Shown piece after piece: positions 31,687 to 39,257 of a DNA stretch of 41,742 nt (the stretch's first letter is position 1; each line of letters starts with the position of its first letter). A program made the translations under genes and the position numbers. Source of the DNA: Anaeromyxobacter oryzisoli (GTDB lineage Bacteria > Myxococcota > Myxococcia > Myxococcales > Anaeromyxobacteraceae); the NCBI RefSeq assembly GCF_022690765.1, contig NZ_JALCZA010000041.1:1-41742 (forward strand). The letters are read 5' to 3'. The notes under the pieces were generated by a model. It was not told where the DNA came from, searched no databases, and saw only the letters and a list, made by a program, of their open reading frames with translations.

Positions 31687-32856
31687 ATGGCCCCGTCTCC
31701 CAAGGTTCTCCGCAAGAAGTACCTCGCCCGCCCCCCCGTCGAGCCGATGCGGCTCCGCCCTGGGATGAGCGTCGAGGATCTCGTCGACGTCTACCGGCGC
31801 GCCGGCGCCTTCAACGGCGGCCGGCTCGCCGAGGGCTGCGACCTGTTCGGCCGGATGATCGACTCCGGCGCGACCATCGCCCTCACCGTCACCGGCGCGC
31901 TCTCGCCCGCCGGCGTCGGCGGCGCGATCCAGGCCATGATCGAGGCCGGGTTCGTGGACCTCGTGGTCTCGACGGGCGCGAACCTGTACCACGACCTCCA
32001 CTTCGCGCTGAAGCTCCCGGTGGTCCAGGGCCACTTCCAGGTGGACGACAAGGAGCTGTACCGCGCCGGCATCGAGCGCATCTACGACATCTTCATCACC
32101 GAGGACTCCCTCCTCGACACCGACGCGTTCGTGCGCGAGGCGCTCGAGAAGGCGCCCCCGGAGCTGCGCGGCCGCATCTCCACGCCGCAGCTCCACCACT
32201 ACCTCGGCCAGCTCGTGAACCAGCAGGCGCCGCTGCCGCAGAAGAGCTGGCTCGCCACCGCCGCCCGGTACGACGTCCCGGTGTTCACCTCGTCTCCCGG
32301 CGACTCGTCCATCGGCATGAACGTGGCCGCGATGAAGCTCCGCGGCGGCGAGACGACGATCGACCCGGACCTCGACGTGCTCCAGTCCACCGCGATCGTC
32401 TACGACGCCGACGTGAACGGCGTCGTCATCCTGGGCGGCGGCTCGCCCAAGAACTTCTACATGCAGACGCAGCCGACGCTCTGGCAGATCCTCGACCTGA
32501 ACCGGGGCGGCCACGAGTACATGCTGCAGATCACCACCGACTCGCCGCAGTGGGGCGGCCTCTCCGGCGCGACGCCGTCCGAGGCGATCAGCTGGGGCAA
32601 GATCCAGGCGAACATGCAGCGGAACCACGTGGTCGTGTACTCCGACACGACCATCGCAACGCCGCTCATCTTCGCGTACGCCCTCGCCACCCGGAAGAAG
32701 CGCAAGCCGAAGCGGCTCTTCCAGCGGCTGCCGGACATGTACGAGGCGCTGCGGAAGGCGCACCTCAAGAAGCACCCGGGCTCGGGCGCGCTCGAGGAGA
32801 TGAAGGAGTCCGGGAAGACGCAGCCCGTTCGCGCCCGCGCGAAGGCGCGGCGCTAG
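31687..32856 (+). CDS. Deoxyhypusine-synthase-like protein, probably a polyamine aminobutyl-/aminopropyl-transferase
   Basis: A 389-residue member of the deoxyhypusine synthase (DHS) family. NAD-binding and active-site features are present: ALTVTGALSPAGVGG, DLVVSTGANLYHDLHFAL, TSSPGDSSIGMN, VVILGGGSPKNFYMQTQP, TTDSPQWGGLSGATPSEAISWGKI. The last contains K305, equivalent to the catalytic Lys in SWGKIR of human DHS, which forms the imine with the butylamine group. Bacteria lack the eIF5A substrate, and plant homospermidine synthase arose from DHS, so a small-molecule polyamine role is the better reading. The C-terminus is Lys/Arg-rich. The agmatinase gene begins 12 bp downstream. Confidence 0.85.
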   Translation: MAPSPKVLRKKYLARPPVEPMRLRPGMSVEDLVDVYRRAGAFNGGRLAEGCDLFGRMIDSGATIALTVTGALSPAGVGGAIQAMIEAGFVDLVVSTGANLYHDLHFALKLPVVQGHFQVDDKELYRAGIERIYDIFITEDSLLDTDAFVREALEKAPPELRGRISTPQLHHYLGQLVNQQAPLPQKSWLATAARYDVPVFTSSPGDSSIGMNVAAMKLRGGETTIDPDLDVLQSTAIVYDADVNGVVILGGGSPKNFYMQTQPTLWQILDLNRGGHEYMLQITTDSPQWGGLSGATPSEAISWGKIQANMQRNHVVVYSDTTIATPLIFAYALATRKKRKPKRLFQRLPDMYEALRKAHLKKHPGSGALEEMKESGKTQPVRARAKARR

Positions 32857-32868
32857 CGCCTCGCCGCC

Positions 32869-33894
32869 ATGCCCTTCGACCCCTCCGCCGCGGCGCTCCC
32901 CGACTCCGGCGTGTTCGGGCTGCCGCACTCCGCCGAGGAGGCGGCGGTCGTCCTCGTCCCGGTCCCCTTCGAGGCGACCACGTCCTACGGCGGCGGCGCC
33001 GCGCGCGGGCCGGAGGCGATCCGCGCGGCGAGCCGCCAGGTCGATCTCTTCGACGTGGAGACCGGGCGCCCGTACGAGGCCGGGATCCACATGCTCCCCT
33101 CCCCCGAGGAGATCGCCCGGCTCGACCGCGCGGCGCGCGCGGCGGCGGCGCCGGTCATCGAGGCCGGCGGGATCGTCCCCGGCCGCCCCGAGCTCGCCCG
33201 CGCCGCCCAGGAGGTCGATCGGGCCTGCGAGCGCGTGAACGCGTGGGTCGAGGAGCAGGTCTCGGGGCTGCTCGCGCGGGGGAAGCAGGTGGGGGTCGTC
33301 GGCGGCGATCACTCGGTCGCCTTCGGCGCGGTCGCCGCCCACGCGCGTCGCCACCCCGGGCTCGGCGTGCTCCACGTGGACGCCCACGCGGACCTCCGCG
33401 TCGCCTTCGAGGGGTTCACCTACAGCCACGCGTCCGTGCTCTACAACGTCGCGGAGCGCCTGCCCGAGGTCGCGCGGATCGTGCAGGTCGGCGTCCGGGA
33501 CCTCTCCGAGGAGGAGCACGCCTACGCCGCCTCCTCGGGCGGGCGCATCGTCCAGCACGCGGACGCCGAGCTCGCCCGCGCCCGCTTCGAGGGCGAGCGC
33601 TGGGCGGACCGCGTCGCGCGGATCGTCGAGCCCCTCCCGCGCGACGTCTACGTGACCTTCGACATCGACGGGCTCGACCCGACCCTCTGCCCGCACACCG
33701 GCACGCCGGTGCCGGGCGGCCTCTCCTTCCAGGAGGCCGCCTACCTCGTCGGCGCCGTCGTGCGGAGCGGCCGGCGGCTGGTGGGGTTCGATCTGGTCGA
33801 GGTCGCGCCCGACCCCGGCGGCGGGGAGTGGGACGGCAACGTCGGCGCCCGGCTCCTCTACAAGCTCGTCGGGTGGATGCGCCAGGGGCGGTGA
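32869..33894 (+). CDS. speB: Agmatinase / ureohydrolase family protein
   Basis: A 341-residue arginase-fold enzyme. All six manganese ligands are in place: H148 (GGDHS), D171, H173 and D175 (DAHADLR), and D265 and D267 (FDIDGLDP). SHAS, near residue 186, is the usual agmatinase/arginase variant motif, and a conserved acidic residue follows in GFDLVEVAPD. Agmatinase converts agmatine into putrescine and urea; guanidinobutyrase or another guanidino acid hydrolase cannot be excluded from sequence. Its tight coupling to the DHS-like gene supports a polyamine role: it could supply the putrescine that the partner converts. Confidence 0.87.
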   Translation: MPFDPSAAALPDSGVFGLPHSAEEAAVVLVPVPFEATTSYGGGAARGPEAIRAASRQVDLFDVETGRPYEAGIHMLPSPEEIARLDRAARAAAAPVIEAGGIVPGRPELARAAQEVDRACERVNAWVEEQVSGLLARGKQVGVVGGDHSVAFGAVAAHARRHPGLGVLHVDAHADLRVAFEGFTYSHASVLYNVAERLPEVARIVQVGVRDLSEEEHAYAASSGGRIVQHADAELARARFEGERWADRVARIVEPLPRDVYVTFDIDGLDPTLCPHTGTPVPGGLSFQEAAYLVGAVVRSGRRLVGFDLVEVAPDPGGGEWDGNVGARLLYKLVGWMRQGR

Positions 33895-33953
33895 GGCGGG
33901 CGCATTCGCGCCTCGGAACACGCACGACACGCCTCCCCATCGGCCCCGCGGAC

Positions 33954-34101
33954 CGTGCCCGTCACCGTCACCGGCTTCTCCGTGAACCGTGAACCGCTTC
34001 CCCTCGCCCGTGGCCCGATGCCCGACGGATTCCCGGGCCAGGGGACACGGGAAGCGGGATACGGGCACGGGGATCGGTGACGCCACACGGTCACGGGCAC
34101 G
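33954..34101. repeat. Nested imperfect dyads between convergent genes
   Basis: Outer arms CGTGCCCGTCACCGT (33954-33968) and ACGGTCACGGGCACG (34087-34101) pair at 14 of 15 positions. Inside are a tandem 7-mer, CGTGAAC twice (33981-33994), and an imperfect inner dyad, 33996-34017 against 34034-34055 (GCTTCCC...GGCCCG against CGGGCC...GGGAAGC). The region separates the speB-like and cvpA-like stop codons, so it could end both transcripts, or be a dispersed repeat. Confidence 0.5.
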
Positions 34102-34140
34102 GGAGACCTCGACACCCGGGGCGTCCCGGCGCCTCTTCGT

Positions 34141-34857
34141 TCACTCCTCGCCCCGCTCGCGCTCCGCGGCGCGGGCCCGGATCCGCTCCACGAGCCGCGC
34201 CACCTCGGGATCCTCGAGCGCCCGCTCGAGCTCCGCCGGGGCCGGCTCGCGGTCGCCGTCCACGAAGGCGCGGACGCGCGGGTCCTCGAGCAGCCGGCGC
34301 GTCTCCGGATCGCGCGCCAGCTCGCCCGCCCGCTCCGCCTGGCGGGCCGCGCGGAGCGCGCGCTCCAGGGCGCGGACGCCCTCCGGGTCGATCCGGACGA
34401 GCAGGTTGTGCTCGCGGGCCAGCGCCGCGAGATCGCTCCGCGCGAGCGCGCGGCCGAGCCCGGCCCCCCCGGGGAGCGCGCGGCCGGCGAGGAGCGCGGC
34501 GGAGAGGAGGACCCAGATCGCGAGCGCGCCCTTCACGCCTCCGAGCAGCGCGCCCACCCCGCGGTCCGCCGGGCCCCGCACCACGCGCGAGAGGTCGGTC
34601 GCGCGCAGGGCGACCGCGCCGGCGAGGGTCGCCAGCGCGGAGATCCCGACGAAGAGCAGCACGGCCGCGCCCGCGCGCGCGAGCGGCGCCGGGACCGAGC
34701 GGGCGAAGCCGTCGGCGACCGACGGCCCGAGATGTCGCGCCGCGAGCCAGCCGAGGACCGCGGCCGCGAGCTGCACGCCCTGGCGCAGCGCGCCGCTCGC
34801 CGCGCCGAGGGCGGCGGCGCCGGCGAGGAGGGCGAGCGCGAGGAGGTCGAGCGACAC
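34141..34857 (-). CDS. CvpA family membrane protein
   Basis: A 238-residue protein whose first 130 residues hold four hydrophobic helices in the CvpA pattern (DLLALALLAGAAALGAASGA, LAAAVLGWLAARHLGP, AGAAVLLFVGISALATLAGA, LLGGVKGALAIWVLLSAALL with the family's G-x-x-x-G-x-x-x-G helix). The remaining 100 residues are soluble, helical and rich in Arg and Glu. CvpA is needed for colicin V production and for envelope and bile-salt tolerance in enterobacteria; its molecular role is unknown. The start is GTG, six bases after the J-protein stop. Last gene of the hsp70 operon. Confidence 0.75.
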   Translation of the reverse strand: MSLDLLALALLAGAAALGAASGALRQGVQLAAAVLGWLAARHLGPSVADGFARSVPAPLARAGAAVLLFVGISALATLAGAVALRATDLSRVVRGPADRGVGALLGGVKGALAIWVLLSAALLAGRALPGGAGLGRALARSDLAALAREHNLLVRIDPEGVRALERALRAARQAERAGELARDPETRRLLEDPRVRAFVDGDREPAPAELERALEDPEVARLVERIRARAAERERGEE

Positions 34858-34863
34858 GCGCCC

Positions 34864-35427
34864 CTACCTGATCCGGTAGTCGCCCCTGGGGCGGCGCTTC
34901 TCGACCTCGACCGCGACCGCGGCGAGCTGCTCCTTGAACCTGGCGTTCGCCGGCTCGTACATGAGCGCGCTCTTCAGGGACCGCTCGGCCGCCTCCCACC
35001 GCCCCTGCTGGATCTCGGCGAGCGCGGCGGCGTAGAACTTCCGCCCGTTCGGCGTCAGGCCGAACTGCTCCTCCAGCTTCCGCTTCTGCTCCTCCTTCAC
35101 CTGGACCTCCTCGGCCTCGGTGAAGCGGAGCTTGCGCGCGCGCTCGGGGCCGGTGACGTCCGCGAGGTAGCGCTCGCGCTTGTGGTCGTCGCGGAGGACC
35201 GTGTACGCCTCGTTGATGCGCCGGTAGACGCGGCCCACGAGCTCCCGCAGCTCGGCGCTCGCGACCGCCGCGTAGCGATCCGGGTGGTACACGCGCGACT
35301 CCCGGTAGTAGGCGGCCTTGATCTCCGCCGGCGTGGCGGTCTGGGGGATCTTGAGGATCCCGAAGTAGTCGAGCTGATCGAGCGCCCCGGCGAGCGCCTC
35401 CACCTCGATGAGGAACTGGGCGTCCAC
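34864..35427 (-). CDS. J-domain protein (DnaJ-like co-chaperone) with TPR-like C-terminus
   Basis: A 187-residue protein. A J-domain spans about residues 18-87: DYFGILKIPQTATPAEIKAAYYRESRVYHPDRY, with the essential HPD at 48-50, followed by RINEAYTVLRDDHKRERYL. The rest has a charged helix (EEVQVKEEQKRKLEEQF) and a single TPR-like repeat (GRKFYAAALAEIQQGRWEAAERSLKSALMYEPANARF). The Gly/Phe and zinc-finger regions of DnaJ are missing, so this is a class C J-protein. GTG start with GGAGG six bases upstream. The gene lies 27 bp after the Hsp70 gene, so it is probably its dedicated partner. Confidence 0.87.
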   Translation of the reverse strand: MDAQFLIEVEALAGALDQLDYFGILKIPQTATPAEIKAAYYRESRVYHPDRYAAVASAELRELVGRVYRRINEAYTVLRDDHKRERYLADVTGPERARKLRFTEAEEVQVKEEQKRKLEEQFGLTPNGRKFYAAALAEIQQGRWEAAERSLKSALMYEPANARFKEQLAAVAVEVEKRRPRGDYRIR

Positions 35428-35454
35428 GTTGGTCCTCCGGAGGGTCCCCGCGCG

Positions 35455-37065
35455 TCAGGCGGCGCGCGCCCCGCGCGCCAGCTCGATCCCCGCGTTGTCG
35501 TCGATCGCCTTCTGCAGATCGCCCGCGGAGAGGCCGGACGACAGGCTGATGGTCGTCGAGGTCTTCTGGCCCGAGTCCAGGTCGGTGGCCGCGACGTTCA
35601 CGATGCCGTTCGAGTCGATCTCGAACGTGACCTGGATCTGCACCTCGCCCCGGTAGCCGATCCGGAACCCGGTGAACTCGAACTCGCCGAGCAGCTCGCA
35701 GCCGTCGGCGCGGTTCGACTCGCCCTGGTACACGCGGATCCGCACCCGGTCCTGGCCGTCGCGGCTGGTGGTGAAGGTCTTCGACTTCTCGATGGGGATG
35801 GGGGTGTTCTTGTCGATGATCTTCTCGGTGAAGCCCCCCACCGTCCCGACGCGGAGCGACAGCGGCGTCACGTCGAGCAGGTAGCTCGCCTGGCCCGCGT
35901 CCGGCGCGGTCGTCGAGAGGAGCGCGCTCGCCTGGATCGAGGCGCCGAGGGCGACGACCTCGTCCGGATCGACGCCGGTCATCGGCTCCTTCTGGAAGTA
36001 GTGCCGGACGCTGCTCCGGATGATGGGGAGCCGGGTCGGGCCGCCCACCAGGATCACCGCGTCGATGTCCGAGGCCGTCAGGCGCGCGGACTGGAGCGCC
36101 TCGTCGCAGACCTTGAAGGTCCGCTGCACGAGGTCCATCACCATCCGGTTGAACTGGTCCTGGGTGAGCTTCTGGGCGAGGTCGATCACCTCGCCCTCCG
36201 GCGACTGGCAGATCCCCGGCACCAGGACGTCGGCGACCCCGTCGCGGCCGACCTCGATCTTGGCGCGCTCGCCCGCCTCCTTGAGCATCTGGAGGCAGTA
36301 CTTGTTCTGGCGGAGGTCGAGCCCGTGCCTCGCGAGGAAGTCGTCCGCGAGCCAGGTCATGATCCGGTCGTCGAAGTCGTCGCCGCCGAGGTACGTGTCT
36401 CCGGCGGTGGAGAGCACCTCGAACACGTCCTTGCCGATCTCGAGGATCGACACGTCGAACGTGCCGCCGCCGAGGTCGTACACGCAGATCTTCTGGTTGA
36501 TGTCCTTGCCGAAGCCGTACGCGAGCGCGGCCGCCGTGGGCTCGTTGATGATCCGCAGCACCTCGAGGCCGGCGATCTTGCCCGCGTCCTTGGTGGCCTG
36601 GCGCTGGTTGTCGTTGAAGTAGGCCGGGCAGGTGACGACCGCCTTCGTCACCTCGCGCCCGAGCGCGGTCTCCGCGACCGCCTTCATCTCCTTGAGCACG
36701 AGGGCGGAGATCTCCGGGATCGCGAGGACCCGGTCCCGCACGGCGACGCGGACCGAGTTGCCCGGGCCCTCGACGATCCGGTACGGCATCACCGCCTGGG
36801 CCTTCTTCACCTCGTCGGAGAAGTAGAAGCGGCCGATGAGGCGCTTCGCCGAGTACACGGTGTTCTCGGCGTTGGTGATGATGTTCTTCTTGGCGCCGTT
36901 CCCGACGAGGACGGTGCCGTCCTCCTGGAAGGACACCACGGAGGCGTGCGTCCGCTCTCCCCACTCGTTCGGGAGCACGGAGGGGGCCTCCCCCGTTGCG
37001 AGGACGGCGCCCACGCAGCTGTAGCTCGTACCGAGGTCGATTCCGACGGCGATGTCGTCGCTCAT
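35455..37065 (-). CDS. Hsp70/DnaK-like chaperone lacking the helical lid
   Basis: A 536-residue Hsp70. The nucleotide-binding domain is intact: VGIDLGTSYSCVG (phosphate 1), VVTCPAYFNDNQRQATKDAG, IINEPTAAALAYGFG, VYDLGGGTFDVSILEI (197-204, phosphate 2) and VILVGGPTRLPII. The linker and beta-sandwich follow (LLDVTPLSLRVGTVGG, NTPIPIEKSKTFTT, RIRVYQGESNRADGCELLGEF, FEIDSNGIVNVAATD). It stops soon after ISLSSGLSAGDLQKAIDD, where the lid helices begin, so about 100 C-terminal residues of canonical DnaK (638 in E. coli) are absent. M. xanthus has extra DnaK homologues (SglK, StkA) acting in motility and surface material; orthology here is not shown. No grpE nearby. Confidence 0.9.
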   Translation of the reverse strand: MSDDIAVGIDLGTSYSCVGAVLATGEAPSVLPNEWGERTHASVVSFQEDGTVLVGNGAKKNIITNAENTVYSAKRLIGRFYFSDEVKKAQAVMPYRIVEGPGNSVRVAVRDRVLAIPEISALVLKEMKAVAETALGREVTKAVVTCPAYFNDNQRQATKDAGKIAGLEVLRIINEPTAAALAYGFGKDINQKICVYDLGGGTFDVSILEIGKDVFEVLSTAGDTYLGGDDFDDRIMTWLADDFLARHGLDLRQNKYCLQMLKEAGERAKIEVGRDGVADVLVPGICQSPEGEVIDLAQKLTQDQFNRMVMDLVQRTFKVCDEALQSARLTASDIDAVILVGGPTRLPIIRSSVRHYFQKEPMTGVDPDEVVALGASIQASALLSTTAPDAGQASYLLDVTPLSLRVGTVGGFTEKIIDKNTPIPIEKSKTFTTSRDGQDRVRIRVYQGESNRADGCELLGEFEFTGFRIGYRGEVQIQVTFEIDSNGIVNVAATDLDSGQKTSTTISLSSGLSAGDLQKAIDDNAGIELARGARAA

Positions 37066-37229
37066 GGAGGTCGCGTCTCCCAGCGGTTCCGCCGGGTTAG
37101 GGCGCATCTTAGCACAGGGCGACCGTGTCGGGACGCTGTCAAACCACGGGTTCACCCGGTCCGCGCGCACCCGCGGTGCTCCGCTCGAAGAGGGGGGCGT
37201 GTCCGCGCCGCCGCCGGCCGTTATTACTT

Positions 37230-37266
37230 CCTCGGTGGCCAAGCTCCTCGACCCGGACCACCGAGG
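37230..37266 (+). promoter_or_regulatory. Leader hairpin overlapping a Shine-Dalgarno sequence
   Basis: CCTCGGTGG (37230-37238) and CCACCGAGG (37258-37266) are perfect 9-bp inverted arms with a 19-base loop. The second arm overlaps the first half of the Shine-Dalgarno GAGGAAGG (37263-37270) of the gene starting at 37276. The fold would hide the ribosome-binding site, which suggests control at translation, or alternatively an operator in DNA. Confidence 0.45.
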
Positions 37267-37275
37267 AAGGATGAC

Positions 37276-38121
37276 ATGGGTGCGCTCGTCGCGATCCTCC
37301 AGAGCGATCCCAACCTGCTCCGCTGCCAGATCGACCGGCTGAAGGGCCACGTGTCCCTCCAGGACGGCGACGCGGCCCCCGACGCGTACGGGTTCGGCTA
37401 CTACCACGGCGGAAACGTGCTGCTCGGGAAGCGCCCCACCGGCGCGCCGCACCCGCTCTCGCTGCCGGAGCTGGTGGGGCGCGTGGACTCGGAGGCGCTC
37501 GTCGTCCACGCGCGGCGCGCGGCCGCCGGCACCGCGAAGGACGAGAACACGCAGCCCTTCCGCTACCGGAAGTGGGTCTTCGCGCACGACGGCGCGATCG
37601 AGGCGTTCGACCGGGTTCGCCCGAAGCTCGTCGCCGCCCTCCCGGACCACCTGCGCCGCGCCATCATGGGCGACACCGACTCGGAGGCGGCGTTCATGCT
37701 CTTCGCGAAGCACCTCCGGGACGAGAACGCGGTGGACGATCTCGAGCTCGAGGCGGCGACCGCGGGCCGCGCCCTCGCCCGGACGGTCCGGGACCTCGAG
37801 GCCTTCAGCCGCGACGTCGGCGCGCAGCGCCCGTCGCGCCTCGACTTCGTCGCGACGAACGGCCGGGTGCTGGCCGCCACGCGGCGCGGCGGGCCGCTGT
37901 TCTACGCCCTGCTCGAGGGGATCGTGCCGTGCGCGCTGGACGGGATCACGCTCGCGACGCCGGAGAGCGATCCCCGGGTCCGCCCGCATCGGATCGTGAA
38001 GGCGGTCTGCTTCGCGTCGCGGATCACCGCCCCGAACGGCTTCATCGAGGTGCCGGAGGGCAGCGTCGTCTCGGTGAGCCGGAGGCTGCAGGTCTCGGTG
38101 TCGCCGCTGAACGCGGCGTGA
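37276..38121 (+). CDS. Class II glutamine amidotransferase-like protein, catalytic residues lost
   Basis: A 281-residue protein with the fold of YafJ/GATase_4-type class II amidotransferases. Recognisable elements: VVHARRAAAG (R80, equal to the substrate Arg of the H-x-R-x-A-S motif), DENTQPFRYRKWVFAHDGAI, and MGDTDSEAAF (the G-D-T-D-S-E motif). The active enzymes start with Met-Cys, where Cys2 is the N-terminal nucleophile. This protein starts MGALVAIL, and no in-frame start gives a Cys. The oxyanion Asn of H-N-G is also Asp (H104-D105-G106). The start is firm, with GAGGAAGG five bases upstream. It probably does not hydrolyse glutamine but may still bind a ligand or partner. It is divergent from hsp70. 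Confidence 0.75.
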   Translation: MGALVAILQSDPNLLRCQIDRLKGHVSLQDGDAAPDAYGFGYYHGGNVLLGKRPTGAPHPLSLPELVGRVDSEALVVHARRAAAGTAKDENTQPFRYRKWVFAHDGAIEAFDRVRPKLVAALPDHLRRAIMGDTDSEAAFMLFAKHLRDENAVDDLELEAATAGRALARTVRDLEAFSRDVGAQRPSRLDFVATNGRVLAATRRGGPLFYALLEGIVPCALDGITLATPESDPRVRPHRIVKAVCFASRITAPNGFIEVPEGSVVSVSRRLQVSVSPLNAA

Positions 38122-38142
38122 GGCGGGCCTCGGGCCTGCTCC

Positions 38143-39189
38143 TCACAGCCCCCACGGCCGCGGGACGAACAGCTCCTCCCAGGTCGCGAGGGCGAACCGG
38201 TCGGTCATCCCGGAGATCCAGTCCACCACCGCCCGCTCGAGCGGCTCGCCGTCGCGCGGCGCGATCCCGTGGCGGGCGGCGAGGCGCGCGGGATCCTCGA
38301 GGCACCAGCCCCACAGGTCGCGCAGGATCCGCTGCGCCTTCACGAACTCGTCGTGGACCACGGGGTTCTCGTAGACGCGGGTGTAGAGGAAGTCGCGGAG
38401 CGCGAGCAGCGCGCCGTGCACGTCCGGCGACATCTCGATGTGCCCGCCGCCGTCGAGGTCCGACGCGCCGATCACGTCGTGGACGAGGGTGGTGAACCGC
38501 GCGGACCGGCTGTCGCCGAGCACGCGCCGGATGCCCGCGGGCACGTCCCCCTCGCCGAAGAGGCCGGCGCGGATCGCGTCGTCCAGGTCGTGGTTCACGT
38601 AGGCCACGATGTCCGCGATCCGGACGATCTCCGCCTCGAGCGTGAGCGCCTTCTGGCCGGTGCCCTCGAGCAGGACCTCCCCCCTGCCCTTCGAGTGGCG
38701 GAGGATCCCGTCGCGCACCTCGACGGTGAGGTTCAGCCCCTGGCCGTCCCGCTCGAGCACCTCGACGACGCGCACCGACTGGACCACGTGGTGGAAGCCG
38801 CCGGGGGACACCTGATCGAGGAGCCGCTCGCCGGCGTGGCCGAACGGCGTGTGGCCGAGGTCGTGCCCCATCACCATCGCCTCGACCAGCATCTCGTTGA
38901 GGCGCAGCGCCCGGGCGATGGAGCGCGCGACCTGCGCCACCTCGAGCGTGTGCGTGAGCCGCGTCCGGTAGTGATCGCCGCGGGGCGCGAGGAAGACCTG
39001 GGTCTTGCCGGCGAGCCGGCGGAACGCCTTGCAGTGGATGAGGCGATCGCGGTCGCGCTGGAAGGACGGGCGCTCGGGATCCGGCGCCTCCGGCCGCTCC
39101 CGCCCGCGGCTCGCCGCGGAGCGCGCCGCGCGGGGGTGCTGGATCCGCTCCTCCAGCTCCTCGAGCATCTCCCGGATCGATCCGCCCAT
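38143..39189 (-). CDS. dgt: dGTPase-like deoxynucleoside triphosphate triphosphohydrolase (HD domain)
   Basis: A 348-residue HD-domain enzyme of the deoxyguanosinetriphosphate triphosphohydrolase-like family, which cleaves dNTPs to nucleoside and triphosphate. Seen: FQRDRDRLIHCKAFRRLAGKTQVF, TRLTHTLEVAQVARSIARAL (first metal His, H80), MGHDLGHTPFGHAGE (H109-D110 and His113/118) and EAEIVRIADIVAYVNHDLDDAI (last Asp). Length fits the short type-2 family (about 340-380 residues). I chose the ATG at complement 39187-39189, because the long open frame above it is antisense to unrelated sequence. It may be cotranscribed with the CPBP gene 68 bp upstream. Confidence 0.92.
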   Translation of the reverse strand: MGGSIREMLEELEERIQHPRAARSAASRGRERPEAPDPERPSFQRDRDRLIHCKAFRRLAGKTQVFLAPRGDHYRTRLTHTLEVAQVARSIARALRLNEMLVEAMVMGHDLGHTPFGHAGERLLDQVSPGGFHHVVQSVRVVEVLERDGQGLNLTVEVRDGILRHSKGRGEVLLEGTGQKALTLEAEIVRIADIVAYVNHDLDDAIRAGLFGEGDVPAGIRRVLGDSRSARFTTLVHDVIGASDLDGGGHIEMSPDVHGALLALRDFLYTRVYENPVVHDEFVKAQRILRDLWGWCLEDPARLAARHGIAPRDGEPLERAVVDWISGMTDRFALATWEELFVPRPWGL

Positions 39190-39257
39190 CGCAGGCCTCG
39201 TCCGCGCGCGGCCGCCGCGCGCCCTCGCGGTACCACTACCGCCCGGCCCCCGGGCTG

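Noticed and set aside
31687..32856. Genuine deoxyhypusine synthase acting on a translation factor
   Set aside because: Bacteria lack eIF5A and the adjacent agmatinase points to small-molecule polyamines.
37106..37142. TTGACA and TAAGAT upstream of hsp70 as one sigma-70 promoter
   Set aside because: The spacer is 25 bp, too long. TAAGAT preceded by TG could be an extended -10 by itself, but I could not support it enough to list it.
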